NCBI GenBank assembly: GCA_002348385.1
Contig: DEBD01000013.1
Location: forward strand, 163,931-227,930
Direction of reading: 5' to 3'
Length of the DNA: 64,000 nt
DNA from: Gammaproteobacteria bacterium UBA2965
Lineage (GTDB): Bacteria; Pseudomonadota; Gammaproteobacteria; Pseudomonadales; Azotimanducaceae
The notes beneath the pieces were generated by a model. That model searched no databases. It saw only the letters and a list, made by a program, of their open reading frames with translations, and was not told where the DNA came from. Each line of letters starts with the position of its first letter. The stretch's first letter is position 1. The translations under genes were made by a program, and so were the position numbers. Shown here in pieces: positions 35,937 to 44,596 of the stretch.

Positions 35937-37160
35937 CTAAACCAGTTGATTCATATTCAATATGGGCAGCAGGATAGCCATGACAATGAACATCACAAGG
36001 CCACCCATCACAACTAGCATCATGGGTTCGAACAACCGCACCAAAGTAGTGACGATACGCTCAACCTCGGCCTGCTGGTAGGCAGCCACCTTGTCAAGCA
36101 TGGAGTCTAGCTCTCCGCTAGCTTCCCCGCTTGCCACCATATGCAGGAGCATGGCCGGAAACGATCCGACGGATTCCAGAGCCGCTCTCAAGCTGCTGCC
36201 CTCACTGACCCGTTGCGTGGCGTCGGCCAAGCGCCGTCGCAACCAGGTGTTAGACACTACGTCACTGGCGATGTTCATGGCCTCCACCAGCGGCACACCG
36301 CTGCTGGTAAGGATGCTCAAGGTGTTGGCATATCGTGCCGCGTTGCTGCTACGCGAGATGCGGCGCAGGAACGGCAGTGCGAGCTTCTGCCGATCCCAGC
36401 GCAAGCGTATTGCAGGCTGCATGAGGAGCCAGCGCACCCCAGCGACCATGCCCGCTACGATCGCTAGAAACAGCCACCAATAGCCGCGCGCGGCGTCTGA
36501 AATGCCAATCAGCACGCTGGTGGCTAGGGGCAGCTCCTGGTTCATGTTCTGCAGCATGCCGACCATGTCGGGCACCACGTAGATCATCAGCGCCGCCACC
36601 AGGCCAAATGCGAGCAGGGTGAGCAACACCGGATAGAGCAGGGCCATCTCCACGTTTCGGCGCGCTTCAAACTGCCGCTCGGTGTAATCCGCCAGGTTGT
36701 CCAGCACCCTGTCGAGGTGGCCGGATTGCTCGCCGGCGGCCACAGTGGATCGAAACATTTCGGAAAAGCTGCCAGGGTAGTCGCCCAGGCTCGACGCCAT
36801 GGAGTGCCCCTCCAACACTTTCGACCGAATGCCCATGATCAACGCGGCGATGTGCTGCTTCTCGGATTGCTGGGCTACAGCCTGAAGTGCTTCCTCTACG
36901 GGTAGCCCGGCGGCAACCAGCGTTGCCAGTTGGCGGGTAAACAGCACCCGGTCCAATCCGCTCAAGCGTCGGCCAGGCAATGAAAACAGCGACTTGCCAT
37001 CCGAGCCCGGACGGCGGCGTTCACTGGCCACATCCACGCCCAGCGGCACCAATCCCTGATCGCGCAGCAACTGTCGAATCTGCCGGACGCTGTCAGCCTC
37101 CAAGATGCCTTTTCGCCGCTTGCCGCTTTGGTCTAAGGCAGTGTATTGGAACGCCGCCAC
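35937..37160 (-). CDS. gspF: Type II secretion inner-membrane platform protein GspF
   Basis: The 407-residue protein starts with FQYTALDQSGKRRKG, has two repeated T2SSF domains (about 70-190 and 270-395) and three membrane helices near 170, 220 and 380. FTRQLATLVAAGLPVEEAL (about 72-90) and the second-domain ILTSSGVPLVEAM are typical. It forms the core of the inner-membrane platform. The start is GTG at 37160, three bases after the gspE stop, with a GGAGGAG site that lies inside the end of gspE. Confidence 0.94.
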   Translation of the reverse strand: MAAFQYTALDQSGKRRKGILEADSVRQIRQLLRDQGLVPLGVDVASERRRPGSDGKSLFSLPGRRLSGLDRVLFTRQLATLVAAGLPVEEALQAVAQQSEKQHIAALIMGIRSKVLEGHSMASSLGDYPGSFSEMFRSTVAAGEQSGHLDRVLDNLADYTERQFEARRNVEMALLYPVLLTLLAFGLVAALMIYVVPDMVGMLQNMNQELPLATSVLIGISDAARGYWWLFLAIVAGMVAGVRWLLMQPAIRLRWDRQKLALPFLRRISRSSNAARYANTLSILTSSGVPLVEAMNIASDVVSNTWLRRRLADATQRVSEGSSLRAALESVGSFPAMLLHMVASGEASGELDSMLDKVAAYQQAEVERIVTTLVRLFEPMMLVVMGGLVMFIVMAILLPILNMNQLV

Positions 37161-37163
37161 GCC

Positions 37164-38696
37164 CTACTCCTCCAGGGTGACGCGCAGCACTTCCTGCACG
37201 CTGGTAACCCCGCCCAGGATTTTTGCTTTGCCGTCGTCACGAATGCTCGGCGTGGTTCGTCTGACGTAAGCCGTCATCTCCTGCTCGGAGACCTGGTCGT
37301 GGATGAGTTGACGCATGGTGTCGTCAACGCTAACCAGCTCATAAATGCCGGTACGTCCCTTGAAGCCTGAATGCTGGCAACTCTCGCAACCCTGCGCCTC
37401 ATATACCTGGGCGCTGGCTTGCTGGAGAAACTCCAACTCTGACGCCGTGGCGTCGCGCGGCTGTTTGCATTCGTCGCACAGTACTCGAATGAGCCGTTGG
37501 GACAACATGCCTACCAGGCTGGAACTGAGCAGGAACGGCTCCACGCCCATGTCGACCAGTCGGGTTACTGCACCAATGGCTGTATTGGTGTGCAGCGTGG
37601 ACATTACCAGGTGCCCGGTGAGACTCGCTTGAACGGCAATCTCCGCAGTCTCCAGATCACGAATTTCGCCCACCATCACCACATCGGGATCCTGGCGCAG
37701 GATGGCCCGCAATCCGCGCGCGAACGTCATGTCTGCTTTGGAATTGACCTGGGTCTGGCCAATGCCCGTCAGGTTGTACTCAATGGGATCTTCGACAGTG
37801 AGGATATTGATGGTGCGCGTGCTGAGTTCCGCCAGCGAAGCGTACAGCGTGGTGGTTTTGCCTGAGCCGGTGGGCCCGGTAACCAGGAAAATGCCATGGG
37901 GTTTGTGCACGATGTCGCGCAGCACCTTGAGGCTGTCGTCCTCCATCCCTAGATTCTCGAGCCTGAGCCTCCCGGCCTGCTTGTCGAGCAACCGAAGTAC
38001 CACGCGCTCGCCATTGCTGGCCGGCATGGTAGACACCCGCACATCCACCTCGCGCCCCCCGATGCGAAGCGAGATGCGGCCATCCTGGGGTATGCGCTTT
38101 TCAGCGATGTCCAGTCGGGCCATAACCTTGATCCGCGATACCAGCAGAGCCGCCAGTTGACGCTTGGGTTTGACCACTTCGCGCATCACGCCGTCCACCC
38201 GGAAGCGCACGATGAGCTCTTTCTCGAACGTTTCGATATGCACGTCTGATGCGTTTTCTCGAATGGCCTCGGCCAGCAGCGCGTTGATAAGACGGATGAT
38301 GGGCGCGTCGTCTTCCTGTTCCAGCAGGTCTTCCGTTTCTGGCACCGAGTCCGCCAGGCTCGCCAGATCCAGCTCATCGCCGAGGTCTTCCACCATCTGC
38401 TTTGCCTGCGATGAGTCGCGCGCATAGGCGGCGGTCAGCAGCGCTTCGAATTCCTCTTCTGAGACGCTGCGTGGCGCTACCGGGCGCTTGGCGTAGCGCT
38501 TGATCTCTGCCAACGTGGTCAACGTTGGGGGGCTGCGATAGGCAACGACTAGCTGTCTACCTGGCCCCTCCTCGTCGGTGATTACCACGCCGAATCGGCG
38601 CGCAAACGCGAATGGCAGCAGGGGGGCCCCGGCGTCAGTTTCGGATCCGGGTGGATGCTGGTCTGGGGTGGGTAGCTCGTTCATCCCCGCCATCAT
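37164..38696 (-). CDS. gspE: Type II secretion ATPase GspE
   Basis: The protein (about 510 residues) has an N-terminal N1/N2 region, then the AAA motor: Walker A GPTGSGKTTTLYA, Asp box TVEDPIEYNL, Walker B region DPDVVMVGEIRD and the His box SLTGHLVMSTLHTN. The zinc tetracysteine CDECKQ plus CESCQHSG is present (about 395-430). It drives pseudopilus assembly. The start is uncertain: GTG 38717, ATG 38696, 38693 and 38684 are all possible; I use 38696. It is the first gene of the operon, whose promoter must lie in the 200 bp before it. Confidence 0.93.
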   Translation of the reverse strand: MMAGMNELPTPDQHPPGSETDAGAPLLPFAFARRFGVVITDEEGPGRQLVVAYRSPPTLTTLAEIKRYAKRPVAPRSVSEEEFEALLTAAYARDSSQAKQMVEDLGDELDLASLADSVPETEDLLEQEDDAPIIRLINALLAEAIRENASDVHIETFEKELIVRFRVDGVMREVVKPKRQLAALLVSRIKVMARLDIAEKRIPQDGRISLRIGGREVDVRVSTMPASNGERVVLRLLDKQAGRLRLENLGMEDDSLKVLRDIVHKPHGIFLVTGPTGSGKTTTLYASLAELSTRTINILTVEDPIEYNLTGIGQTQVNSKADMTFARGLRAILRQDPDVVMVGEIRDLETAEIAVQASLTGHLVMSTLHTNTAIGAVTRLVDMGVEPFLLSSSLVGMLSQRLIRVLCDECKQPRDATASELEFLQQASAQVYEAQGCESCQHSGFKGRTGIYELVSVDDTMRQLIHDQVSEQEMTAYVRRTTPSIRDDGKAKILGGVTSVQEVLRVTLEE

Positions 38697-38888
38697 AGCA
38701 ATGGTGGTGGAATCCACTAAAGAGCCTAAATCAGAGATGTGACACCGCTCTCATGCGAATTTTCCCGCTGAAATGCTCAATAAGGCCGCATTTTCACCCT
38801 TTGCTGCAATTCGCACGGTGGTTGCAGCCTACCAGGCGTAGTCAGTGCTCCGAGCCTTTTAGTAGAATACGCCCGTTGACGGCAAGCT

Positions 38889-38895
38889 AAGGGGA
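38889..38895 (+). promoter_or_regulatory. Ribosome binding site that fixes the TTG start of pyrB
   Basis: The AAGGGGA site lies five bases before TTG 38901. A TGA at 38898-38900 directly precedes that TTG in frame, so no upstream start is possible. A competing ATG at 38897 is only two bases from the site and opens a six-codon frame (MIGFCW, stop TAG 38915-38917) that overlaps the pyrB start. Confidence 0.6.
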
Positions 38896-38900
38896 CATGA

Positions 38901-39926
38901 TTGGATTTTGTTGGTAGCCACATCCTCTCCGTCAATCAATTCGACCGATCGGACATAGAGCACATTTTCCGGGTCGCTGATGAAATGCGGCCCTACGCTA
39001 ATCGGGCCAGAATCACCCACGTCCTCGACGGCGCCATTCTCTCCAATATGTTTTTCGAACCCAGCACCAGAACGCGTGTTTCGTTCGGATGCGCATTCAA
39101 CCTGCTGGGTGGGGAGGTGCGCGAAACCACCGAGGTGAAGGCATCGTCGCTGGCAAAGGGGGAGTCTCTCTACGATACTGCGCGAGTGCTATCCGGCTAT
39201 AGCGACGTCATCGTCATGCGCCATCCCGAAGCGGGATCGGTGGCCGAATTTGCCAAAGCCAGTCGGGTGCCCGTAATCAACGCAGGCGACGGTCCCAATG
39301 AGCACCCGAGCCAGGCTCTGCTGGACCTGTACACGATCCGCAAGGAGATGAACAGCCGAGGTCGCAGCATCGACGACCTGCGTATCGCCCTGGTGGGCGA
39401 TCTTAAGTACGGGCGAGCCGTCCATTCCCTGTGCAAGCTGCTGGGCTTGTTTGACAACGTGCACTACCAGCTGATCTCTCCACCAGGGCTGGAGGCACCT
39501 GAGAACATTACCAAAGAACTCTCCCGGCGCGGACATCACGTGGACGAGCACCATGAACTGGAACAGGGCATCGATCACGTCGATATCCTGTACGTCACCC
39601 GAACTCAGGAGGAGCGCTTCCCCGACCAAGAGGAGGCCGATCGGTATCGCGGGCTGTTCAGGGTGAATCAGGACATCTATACCAAGAACTGCGAGCCAAA
39701 CACGGTCATCATGCACCCCCTGCCCAGAGACTCGCGGGCTCAGGCTCAGGAGTTGGACGACGACCTGATGCAGAACCCCAACTTGGCCATTTTCCGCCAG
39801 ACCGACAATGGGGTCCTCATTCGCATGGCGCTATTCGCGCTGGTTCTCGACGTAGCGGGCGAAGTCCACAATCACGCGAAACCGGTCACCTGGTACACGG
39901 CCAAGCGATTCGGCGAGGGGGCATAG
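38901..39926 (+). CDS. pyrB: Aspartate carbamoyltransferase catalytic chain
   Basis: The 341-residue protein carries the carbamoyl-phosphate loop FFEPSTRTRVSF (about 51-62), the KGES loop (about 84-87), NAGDGPNEHPSQALLDLYTI and HPLPRDSR near residue 273. It makes carbamoyl aspartate in pyrimidine synthesis. At 341 residues it is longer than E. coli PyrB (about 311). Neither a pyrI regulatory chain nor a dihydroorotase-like pyrC-prime is adjacent, so it may work alone or with a partner elsewhere. The TTG start is forced by the upstream in-frame stop. It stands alone, divergent from gspE. Confidence 0.93.
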   Translation: MDFVGSHILSVNQFDRSDIEHIFRVADEMRPYANRARITHVLDGAILSNMFFEPSTRTRVSFGCAFNLLGGEVRETTEVKASSLAKGESLYDTARVLSGYSDVIVMRHPEAGSVAEFAKASRVPVINAGDGPNEHPSQALLDLYTIRKEMNSRGRSIDDLRIALVGDLKYGRAVHSLCKLLGLFDNVHYQLISPPGLEAPENITKELSRRGHHVDEHHELEQGIDHVDILYVTRTQEERFPDQEEADRYRGLFRVNQDIYTKNCEPNTVIMHPLPRDSRAQAQELDDDLMQNPNLAIFRQTDNGVLIRMALFALVLDVAGEVHNHAKPVTWYTAKRFGEGA

Positions 39927-39944
39927 CCGGCCAGTATCTGAGGG

Positions 39945-40382
39945 TTAGCGCCTCGGCACTCTTGGCACTTTGGCATTCCAAGCGCGCGGCACCGTCTTGT
40001 AGCCTCGGCATTCGGCCAGATACTTGGTGGCCTGATTCCATGCCTTCTTGGCACCCAGACGCTTTATCGAAAATTCCCGGACGTGGGATTTTCCGTCGGT
40101 CTGCACCTGCACCCTGAACGCCGGGGAAGGTCTTCGGACCAGATTGATGCCGCGCACGCCAGTGCTGTGCCGCTTGTCGGTGCCTGCTTGTCGGACGCGC
40201 TTGGATTTAGCCTTCTCCTGCGCTTCCTGCCACTTCTGGTCCAACGCCTTGGCTTCGCGGTAGACGCCTCGCTGCTTGGTCTTGTTGAGACCGATGAGGC
40301 TGAAGTAGCTCTGCTGCAACTTGCCGTCGATGCTGCGAGCTACTCTGAGGAGCTGGCCATTATTCAGTTCGTATACTGCCAC
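39945..40382 (-). CDS. Small basic protein with AP2-like DNA-binding domain
   Basis: The 145-residue protein is strongly basic. A central to C-terminal stretch beginning TGVRGINLVRRPSPAFRVQV (about 72-92) and ending in a helix KKAWNQATKYLAEC resembles the three-strand-plus-helix AP2/ERF fold found in some bacterial and phage proteins. The first 60 residues look like a separate beta-rich and helical piece (KALDQKWQEAQEKAKSKR). It probably binds DNA, but no target or function can be named. The start is GTG 40382 with an AAGGAG site eight bases upstream. It converges on pyrB with an 18-bp gap. Confidence 0.55.
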   Translation of the reverse strand: MAVYELNNGQLLRVARSIDGKLQQSYFSLIGLNKTKQRGVYREAKALDQKWQEAQEKAKSKRVRQAGTDKRHSTGVRGINLVRRPSPAFRVQVQTDGKSHVREFSIKRLGAKKAWNQATKYLAECRGYKTVPRAWNAKVPRVPRR

Positions 40383-40437
40383 GGGATTGACTCCTTAATC
40401 GCCTTAAGCTAACTAATTATGCCGCAGTGGCGAATAC

Positions 40438-41367
40438 TCACAACTGCGATTCGAGTTCGGGAAGCGCCTGGAATAGGTCTGCCACCAGCCCGTAGTCCGC
40501 CACCTGAAAAATGGGGGCGTCCTCATCCTTGTTGATGGCAACGATCACCTTGCTGTCCTTCATGCCGGCGAGATGCTGAATCGCCCCGGAGATACCTACA
40601 GCAATATACAACTCTGGCGCGACAATCTTGCCTGTCTGCCCCACCTGCATGTCGTTGGGCACGAATCCGGCATCCACCGCTGCTCGGGATGCGCCAATGG
40701 CGGCCCCCAGCTTGTCAGCGATGCCATCGAGCAGCGAGAAGTTTTCGCCGTCCTGCATGCCGCGCCCACCTGAAATCACAACCCGCGCAGCGGTCAGCTC
40801 AGGTCGCTCGGATTTGGCCAGTTCCTCACTCACGAACGACGACAGCCCGGCATCATGGACGGATGCCACTGCCTCGACACTGGCAGCCCCCCCCTCTCCG
40901 GCAACGGGGTCGAAGGCGGTCCCACGCACGGAAATCACCTTGATGGGGTCCGCCGATTTGACAGAAGCGATGGCATTGCCCGCGTAGATGGGTCGTTTGA
41001 AAATATCGGGCGCGTCGACGGCCTGAATGTCGGAAATCTGTGCGACGTCCAGCGCCGCAGCGACCCTGGGCAGAAAATTCTTACCGACCGTGCTGTGAGC
41101 GGTAAGAATGTGGCTGTAGCTGGCGCCAACTTCCGCAACCAGCGGGGCAACGTTCTCGGCCAGTTGGTTGGCATAGGCAGCATTGTCTGCCAACAGCACC
41201 TTCCCCACACCGGGAATCCCGGCAGCGGCGTCAGCCACCGCCTGGCAGCCTTCGCCTGCCACCAAAACGTCGATCCCTTCGCCAATTGCCGCGGCGGCGG
41301 CAACCACCACGAGCGTGACCGGCTTCAGTTCGGCGTTGTCATGTTCTGCTACGACCAGACTGGTCAT
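40438..41367 (-). CDS. etfA: Electron transfer flavoprotein alpha subunit
   Basis: The 309-residue protein has the N-terminal domain (VVAAAAAIGEGIDVLVAGEG) and the conserved FAD-binding C-terminal domain: VVISGGRGMQDGENF, VGQTGKIVAPELYIAVGISG, and INKDEDAPIFQVADYGLVAD. It carries electrons from acyl-CoA dehydrogenases to ETF-QO. Its ATG overlaps the etfB TGA as ATGA, so the two subunits are coupled. ETF-QO is encoded divergently nearby. Confidence 0.95.
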   Translation of the reverse strand: MTSLVVAEHDNAELKPVTLVVVAAAAAIGEGIDVLVAGEGCQAVADAAAGIPGVGKVLLADNAAYANQLAENVAPLVAEVGASYSHILTAHSTVGKNFLPRVAAALDVAQISDIQAVDAPDIFKRPIYAGNAIASVKSADPIKVISVRGTAFDPVAGEGGAASVEAVASVHDAGLSSFVSEELAKSERPELTAARVVISGGRGMQDGENFSLLDGIADKLGAAIGASRAAVDAGFVPNDMQVGQTGKIVAPELYIAVGISGAIQHLAGMKDSKVIVAINKDEDAPIFQVADYGLVADLFQALPELESQL

Positions 41368-42116
41368 TGTATTACCTTCGCTTCGTTCTTCAGTTTGTCT
41401 ACAAGCTCTTCGACGCTTTCGACTTTGATGCCCGCTTCCCGCTCTGCCGGTGGCTCCACGCTGAGCACCTCGACGGTAGGCGTGACGTCGACGCCCAGTT
41501 CGTCCGGAGTCATCACATCGAGCGGCTTCTTCTTCGCCTTCATGATATTGGGCAGTGAGGCGTAACGCGGTTCGTTCAGACGCAGGTCGGTGGTCACTAC
41601 CGCGGGAAGCGATATTGAAACCGTCTGCAGACCGCCATCTACCTCTCGGACCACCTGGGCCTTGCCATCGGCGATACTCAGTTCCGAGGCAAAAGTACCT
41701 TGGGACATACCGGTAAGCGCAGCGAACATCTGACCGGTCTGACTGTTGTCTGCGTCGATACTCTGCTTGCCGAAAATTACCAGCTCAGCATCTTCTTTGT
41801 CCTGTAGCGCCTTAAGTACTTTCGCGACCCCCAGGGGCTGGACCTCTACGTCCGTTTCGATCAAAACGGCCCGGTCGGCCCCGAGAGCCAGACACGTGCG
41901 CAGTTGCTCCTGACAAGAAGACCCACCCACAGCCACAGCGACCACTTCGCTCGCGGTCCCTGCCTCTTTGAGGCTAACCGCCTCTTCTATCGCAATCTCG
42001 CAGAAAGGGTTAACGGACATCTTCACGTTGTTCAGATCTACACCGGAGTTGTCCGGTTTCACCCGGATCTTAACGTTGTAGTCAACGACGCGCTTTACCG
42101 GAACCAGTACCTTCAT
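41364..42116 (-). CDS. etfB: Electron transfer flavoprotein beta subunit
   Basis: The 250-residue protein starts MKVLVPVKRVVDYNVKI and has NPFCEIAIEEAVSLKE (about 36-51), the AMP-binding ALGADRAVLI region and the recognition segment near AKKKPLDVMTPDELG. It forms the soluble heterodimer with EtfA. A GAGGA site precedes the ATG by four bases. It is the first gene of the etfBA pair; the promoter should lie in the 237-bp divergent gap before ETF-QO. Confidence 0.95.
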   Translation of the reverse strand: MKVLVPVKRVVDYNVKIRVKPDNSGVDLNNVKMSVNPFCEIAIEEAVSLKEAGTASEVVAVAVGGSSCQEQLRTCLALGADRAVLIETDVEVQPLGVAKVLKALQDKEDAELVIFGKQSIDADNSQTGQMFAALTGMSQGTFASELSIADGKAQVVREVDGGLQTVSISLPAVVTTDLRLNEPRYASLPNIMKAKKKPLDVMTPDELGVDVTPTVEVLSVEPPAEREAGIKVESVEELVDKLKNEAKVIQ

Positions 42117-42353
42117 GAAGTCCTCAGACGGGTCAACAAATTTAATGGAATTGATGGACCGAAAATGATCCGCCCCCAGGCGGGCCGGTTATTCTCCCCT
42201 GCCCCCTCCGACAGGTCAAGCTGCGCGGCATTTTGACATGCCCCGAGCGCCGTGTGCGCGCTGATTGCTGCTGACTTATAATACCCGCGAACACACCGCG
42301 CCGATGCTTTGGCCTACGCGCGCTCATATCAATCCAACTGGAGAAGCGGCTGC

Positions 42354-44006
42354 ATGGAACGGGAATCCATGGAATTTGATGTGGTCATCGTCGGAGGCGG
42401 CCCTGCGGGATTGGCCGCCGCCTGCAAACTGATGCTACTCGCGGAGGCCGCGGGCCAGGAAGTATCGGTATGTCTAGTGGAAAAAGGCTCGGAGATTGGG
42501 GCTCACATCCTGTCGGGGGCCGTGTTCGAGCCCCGCGCGTTGAATGAATTGTTTCCCGACTGGGGCGCCCAAGGCGCCCCGCTGAACAACCCGGTCACCG
42601 ACGACGAAGTTTACTACCTGGTCAATGACACCAACCGCCTGAAAGTCCCAAGTTTCGCGGTACCCAAGGTCACTCACAATCACGGCAATCACGCCATTAG
42701 CCTGGGCAATCTGTGCCGTTGGCTTGGCGAGCAGGCAGAGGCCAAGGGAGTCAACGTATTTCCTGGATTTGCCGCTTCCGAGATTCTGTTCGGCGAAAAC
42801 GGCGAGGTGGTTGGCGTCGCTACGGGCGACATGGGCGTGAGCGAGTCCGGCGAGCAGAAGGCGACCTATGCACCAGGTTACGAACTGCGGGCAAAATACA
42901 CCGTGTTCGCGGAAGGCTGCCGAGGCCATCTGGGCAAGCAACTCATGGCCCAGTTCGATCTCCGGAAAGACTCCTCCACGCAACACTACGGCATCGGTTT
43001 CAAAGAGCTGTGGGACATCGATCCAGACAAACACAAGGCCGGCAAGGTGGTGCACACCATGGGATGGCCCGGCAAGCATTTCAGGGGCATGTTCACCGGT
43101 TCTTATCTTTACCACCTGGAGAACAACCAGGTCTCGCTGGGGCTGATCGTAGACCTTTCGTACAGCAACCCCCATGTGAGCCCGTTCGACGAATTTCAGC
43201 GCTGGAAGCACCATCCACTGATCGCGCAAACACTGACCGGCGGCAAGCGGGTTTCGTACGGGGCTCGCGCCATCGTCAAAGGTGGGCTCACCGCTCTGCC
43301 GAAACTCAGCGTACCGGGTGCGCTGCTGGTGGGCGACGATGCCGGATTCCTCAACATGACCAAGATCAAGGGCAGCCACACCGCCATGAAATCCGGCATG
43401 CTGGCGGCAGAGGCCATTTTTGAGGCGCTGACCGATGGAGCGCCCGGGGGCCAGGAACTCACGTCGTTCAAAGACAAGTTCGAAGCATCGTGGCTGTACG
43501 ATGAACTGCGGGTGGCGCGTAACTCCCAGCAGGCCATGCACAAGTTCGGCACACTGCCGGGGTCCGCGTTCGTTTATCTGGACCAGCTCACTCGCGGCAA
43601 GCTACCGGTGACCCTGAAGGATCCGACGGAGGATCACGCCACGCTGAAGCCCGCCGCGGACTGCAAAACCATCGACTACCCCAAGCCTGATGGCGTGCTG
43701 TCGTTCGACAAGCTGTCATCGGTGTTTCTGTCGAACACCAACCACGAGGAAGATCAACCCTGCCATCTGCAGCTGGCGGACCCTGACATCCCGATCAGCC
43801 AGAACCTGCCCATGTACGACGAGCCGGCGCAGCGTTACTGCCCGGCAGGCGTTTACGAGGTGGTGGAGGAAAACGGCGCCGCCCGATTCCAGATCAACGC
43901 GCAAAACTGCGTGCACTGCAAAACCTGCGACATCAAGGATCCAGCCCAGAACATCAACTGGGTTGTTCCGGAGGGGACGGGCGGCCCGAACTATCCGAAC
44001 ATGTAG
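42354..44006 (+). CDS. Electron transfer flavoprotein-ubiquinone oxidoreductase
   Basis: The 550-residue protein has the FAD-binding VVIVGGGPAGLAAACKL at its start, the quinone and membrane-facing middle (GWPGKHFRGMFTGSYLYHL), and a C-terminal 4Fe-4S domain with CPAGVYEV and NCVHCKTCDIKDP. It passes electrons from ETF to ubiquinone at the inner membrane. I start at ATG 42354, with GGAG ten bases upstream; a second ATG at 42369 is also possible. It is divergent from etfBA, which completes the pathway in one place. Confidence 0.95.
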   Translation: MERESMEFDVVIVGGGPAGLAAACKLMLLAEAAGQEVSVCLVEKGSEIGAHILSGAVFEPRALNELFPDWGAQGAPLNNPVTDDEVYYLVNDTNRLKVPSFAVPKVTHNHGNHAISLGNLCRWLGEQAEAKGVNVFPGFAASEILFGENGEVVGVATGDMGVSESGEQKATYAPGYELRAKYTVFAEGCRGHLGKQLMAQFDLRKDSSTQHYGIGFKELWDIDPDKHKAGKVVHTMGWPGKHFRGMFTGSYLYHLENNQVSLGLIVDLSYSNPHVSPFDEFQRWKHHPLIAQTLTGGKRVSYGARAIVKGGLTALPKLSVPGALLVGDDAGFLNMTKIKGSHTAMKSGMLAAEAIFEALTDGAPGGQELTSFKDKFEASWLYDELRVARNSQQAMHKFGTLPGSAFVYLDQLTRGKLPVTLKDPTEDHATLKPAADCKTIDYPKPDGVLSFDKLSSVFLSNTNHEEDQPCHLQLADPDIPISQNLPMYDEPAQRYCPAGVYEVVEENGAARFQINAQNCVHCKTCDIKDPAQNINWVVPEGTGGPNYPNM

Positions 44007-44030
44007 CCGGCCCGCTCTCGCGCCGGGGGC

Positions 44031-44573
44031 TCATGCCGGACCAAGGACAAAACGTTCGCCGTCGCTGTACACGCAGTGTGCGCCGTCGACGACCTGGCTG
44101 AGGTCCACCAGCTGATAAAATACTGCGCGGTTCAGGCGGGCATTCAGCCCGCCTCGAACCCGGATATAGGGACGCGGGTTGTTCAGCGGGTCTTCCACCC
44201 AGAGCGCGTGCTGCGGACCCGCCAGCACGTAATCGTCAACGTTAGTACGAAACAACAGCTCACTCGCAAGGCCCGCACCTCGTACGGCCAACTCCACTGC
44301 CGCAAACGGCACGTCTTCCACCTCGATGAGCAGTCGCTCCGCCGGCGTTACCAGGCAATAGCCGTCTTCGTCATGACGCAGGATGGTGCTGAACAGTTTT
44401 ACCATGGCTGGTCGCCGGATGGGCGCACCTTCATGATGCCAGTTGCCGTGGCTGTCGATGGTTATGTCTATTCGACCGCTACGCCCGGGATGCCAGTCCG
44501 CCACCGGAGGCAACGAACGCCCCTCGGGTAGCGCCGCAAGCTCGTCGAACAGGGATTCGGGGGTGGAGCTCAT
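44031..44573 (-). CDS. DUF1285 domain-containing protein
   Basis: The 180-residue protein fits DUF1285: GRIDITIDSHGNWHHEGAPI (about 33-52), RHDEDGYCLVTPAERLLIEVEDVPF, and a C-terminal RPYIRVRGGLNARLNRAVFYQLVD. The function of the family is unknown. It appears soluble. It is 23 bp upstream of nothing on its own strand, since its stop faces the end of ETF-QO, and it follows moaA by 23 bp on the minus strand, so the two may be co-transcribed. Confidence 0.9.
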   Translation of the reverse strand: MSSTPESLFDELAALPEGRSLPPVADWHPGRSGRIDITIDSHGNWHHEGAPIRRPAMVKLFSTILRHDEDGYCLVTPAERLLIEVEDVPFAAVELAVRGAGLASELLFRTNVDDYVLAGPQHALWVEDPLNNPRPYIRVRGGLNARLNRAVFYQLVDLSQVVDGAHCVYSDGERFVLGPA

Positions 44574-44596
44574 GACCTTTGGTTGGCCATCCGCGG

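Noticed and set aside
42474..43541. 355-codon minus-strand frame opposite ETF-QO
   Set aside because: Antisense shadow of a highly conserved gene.
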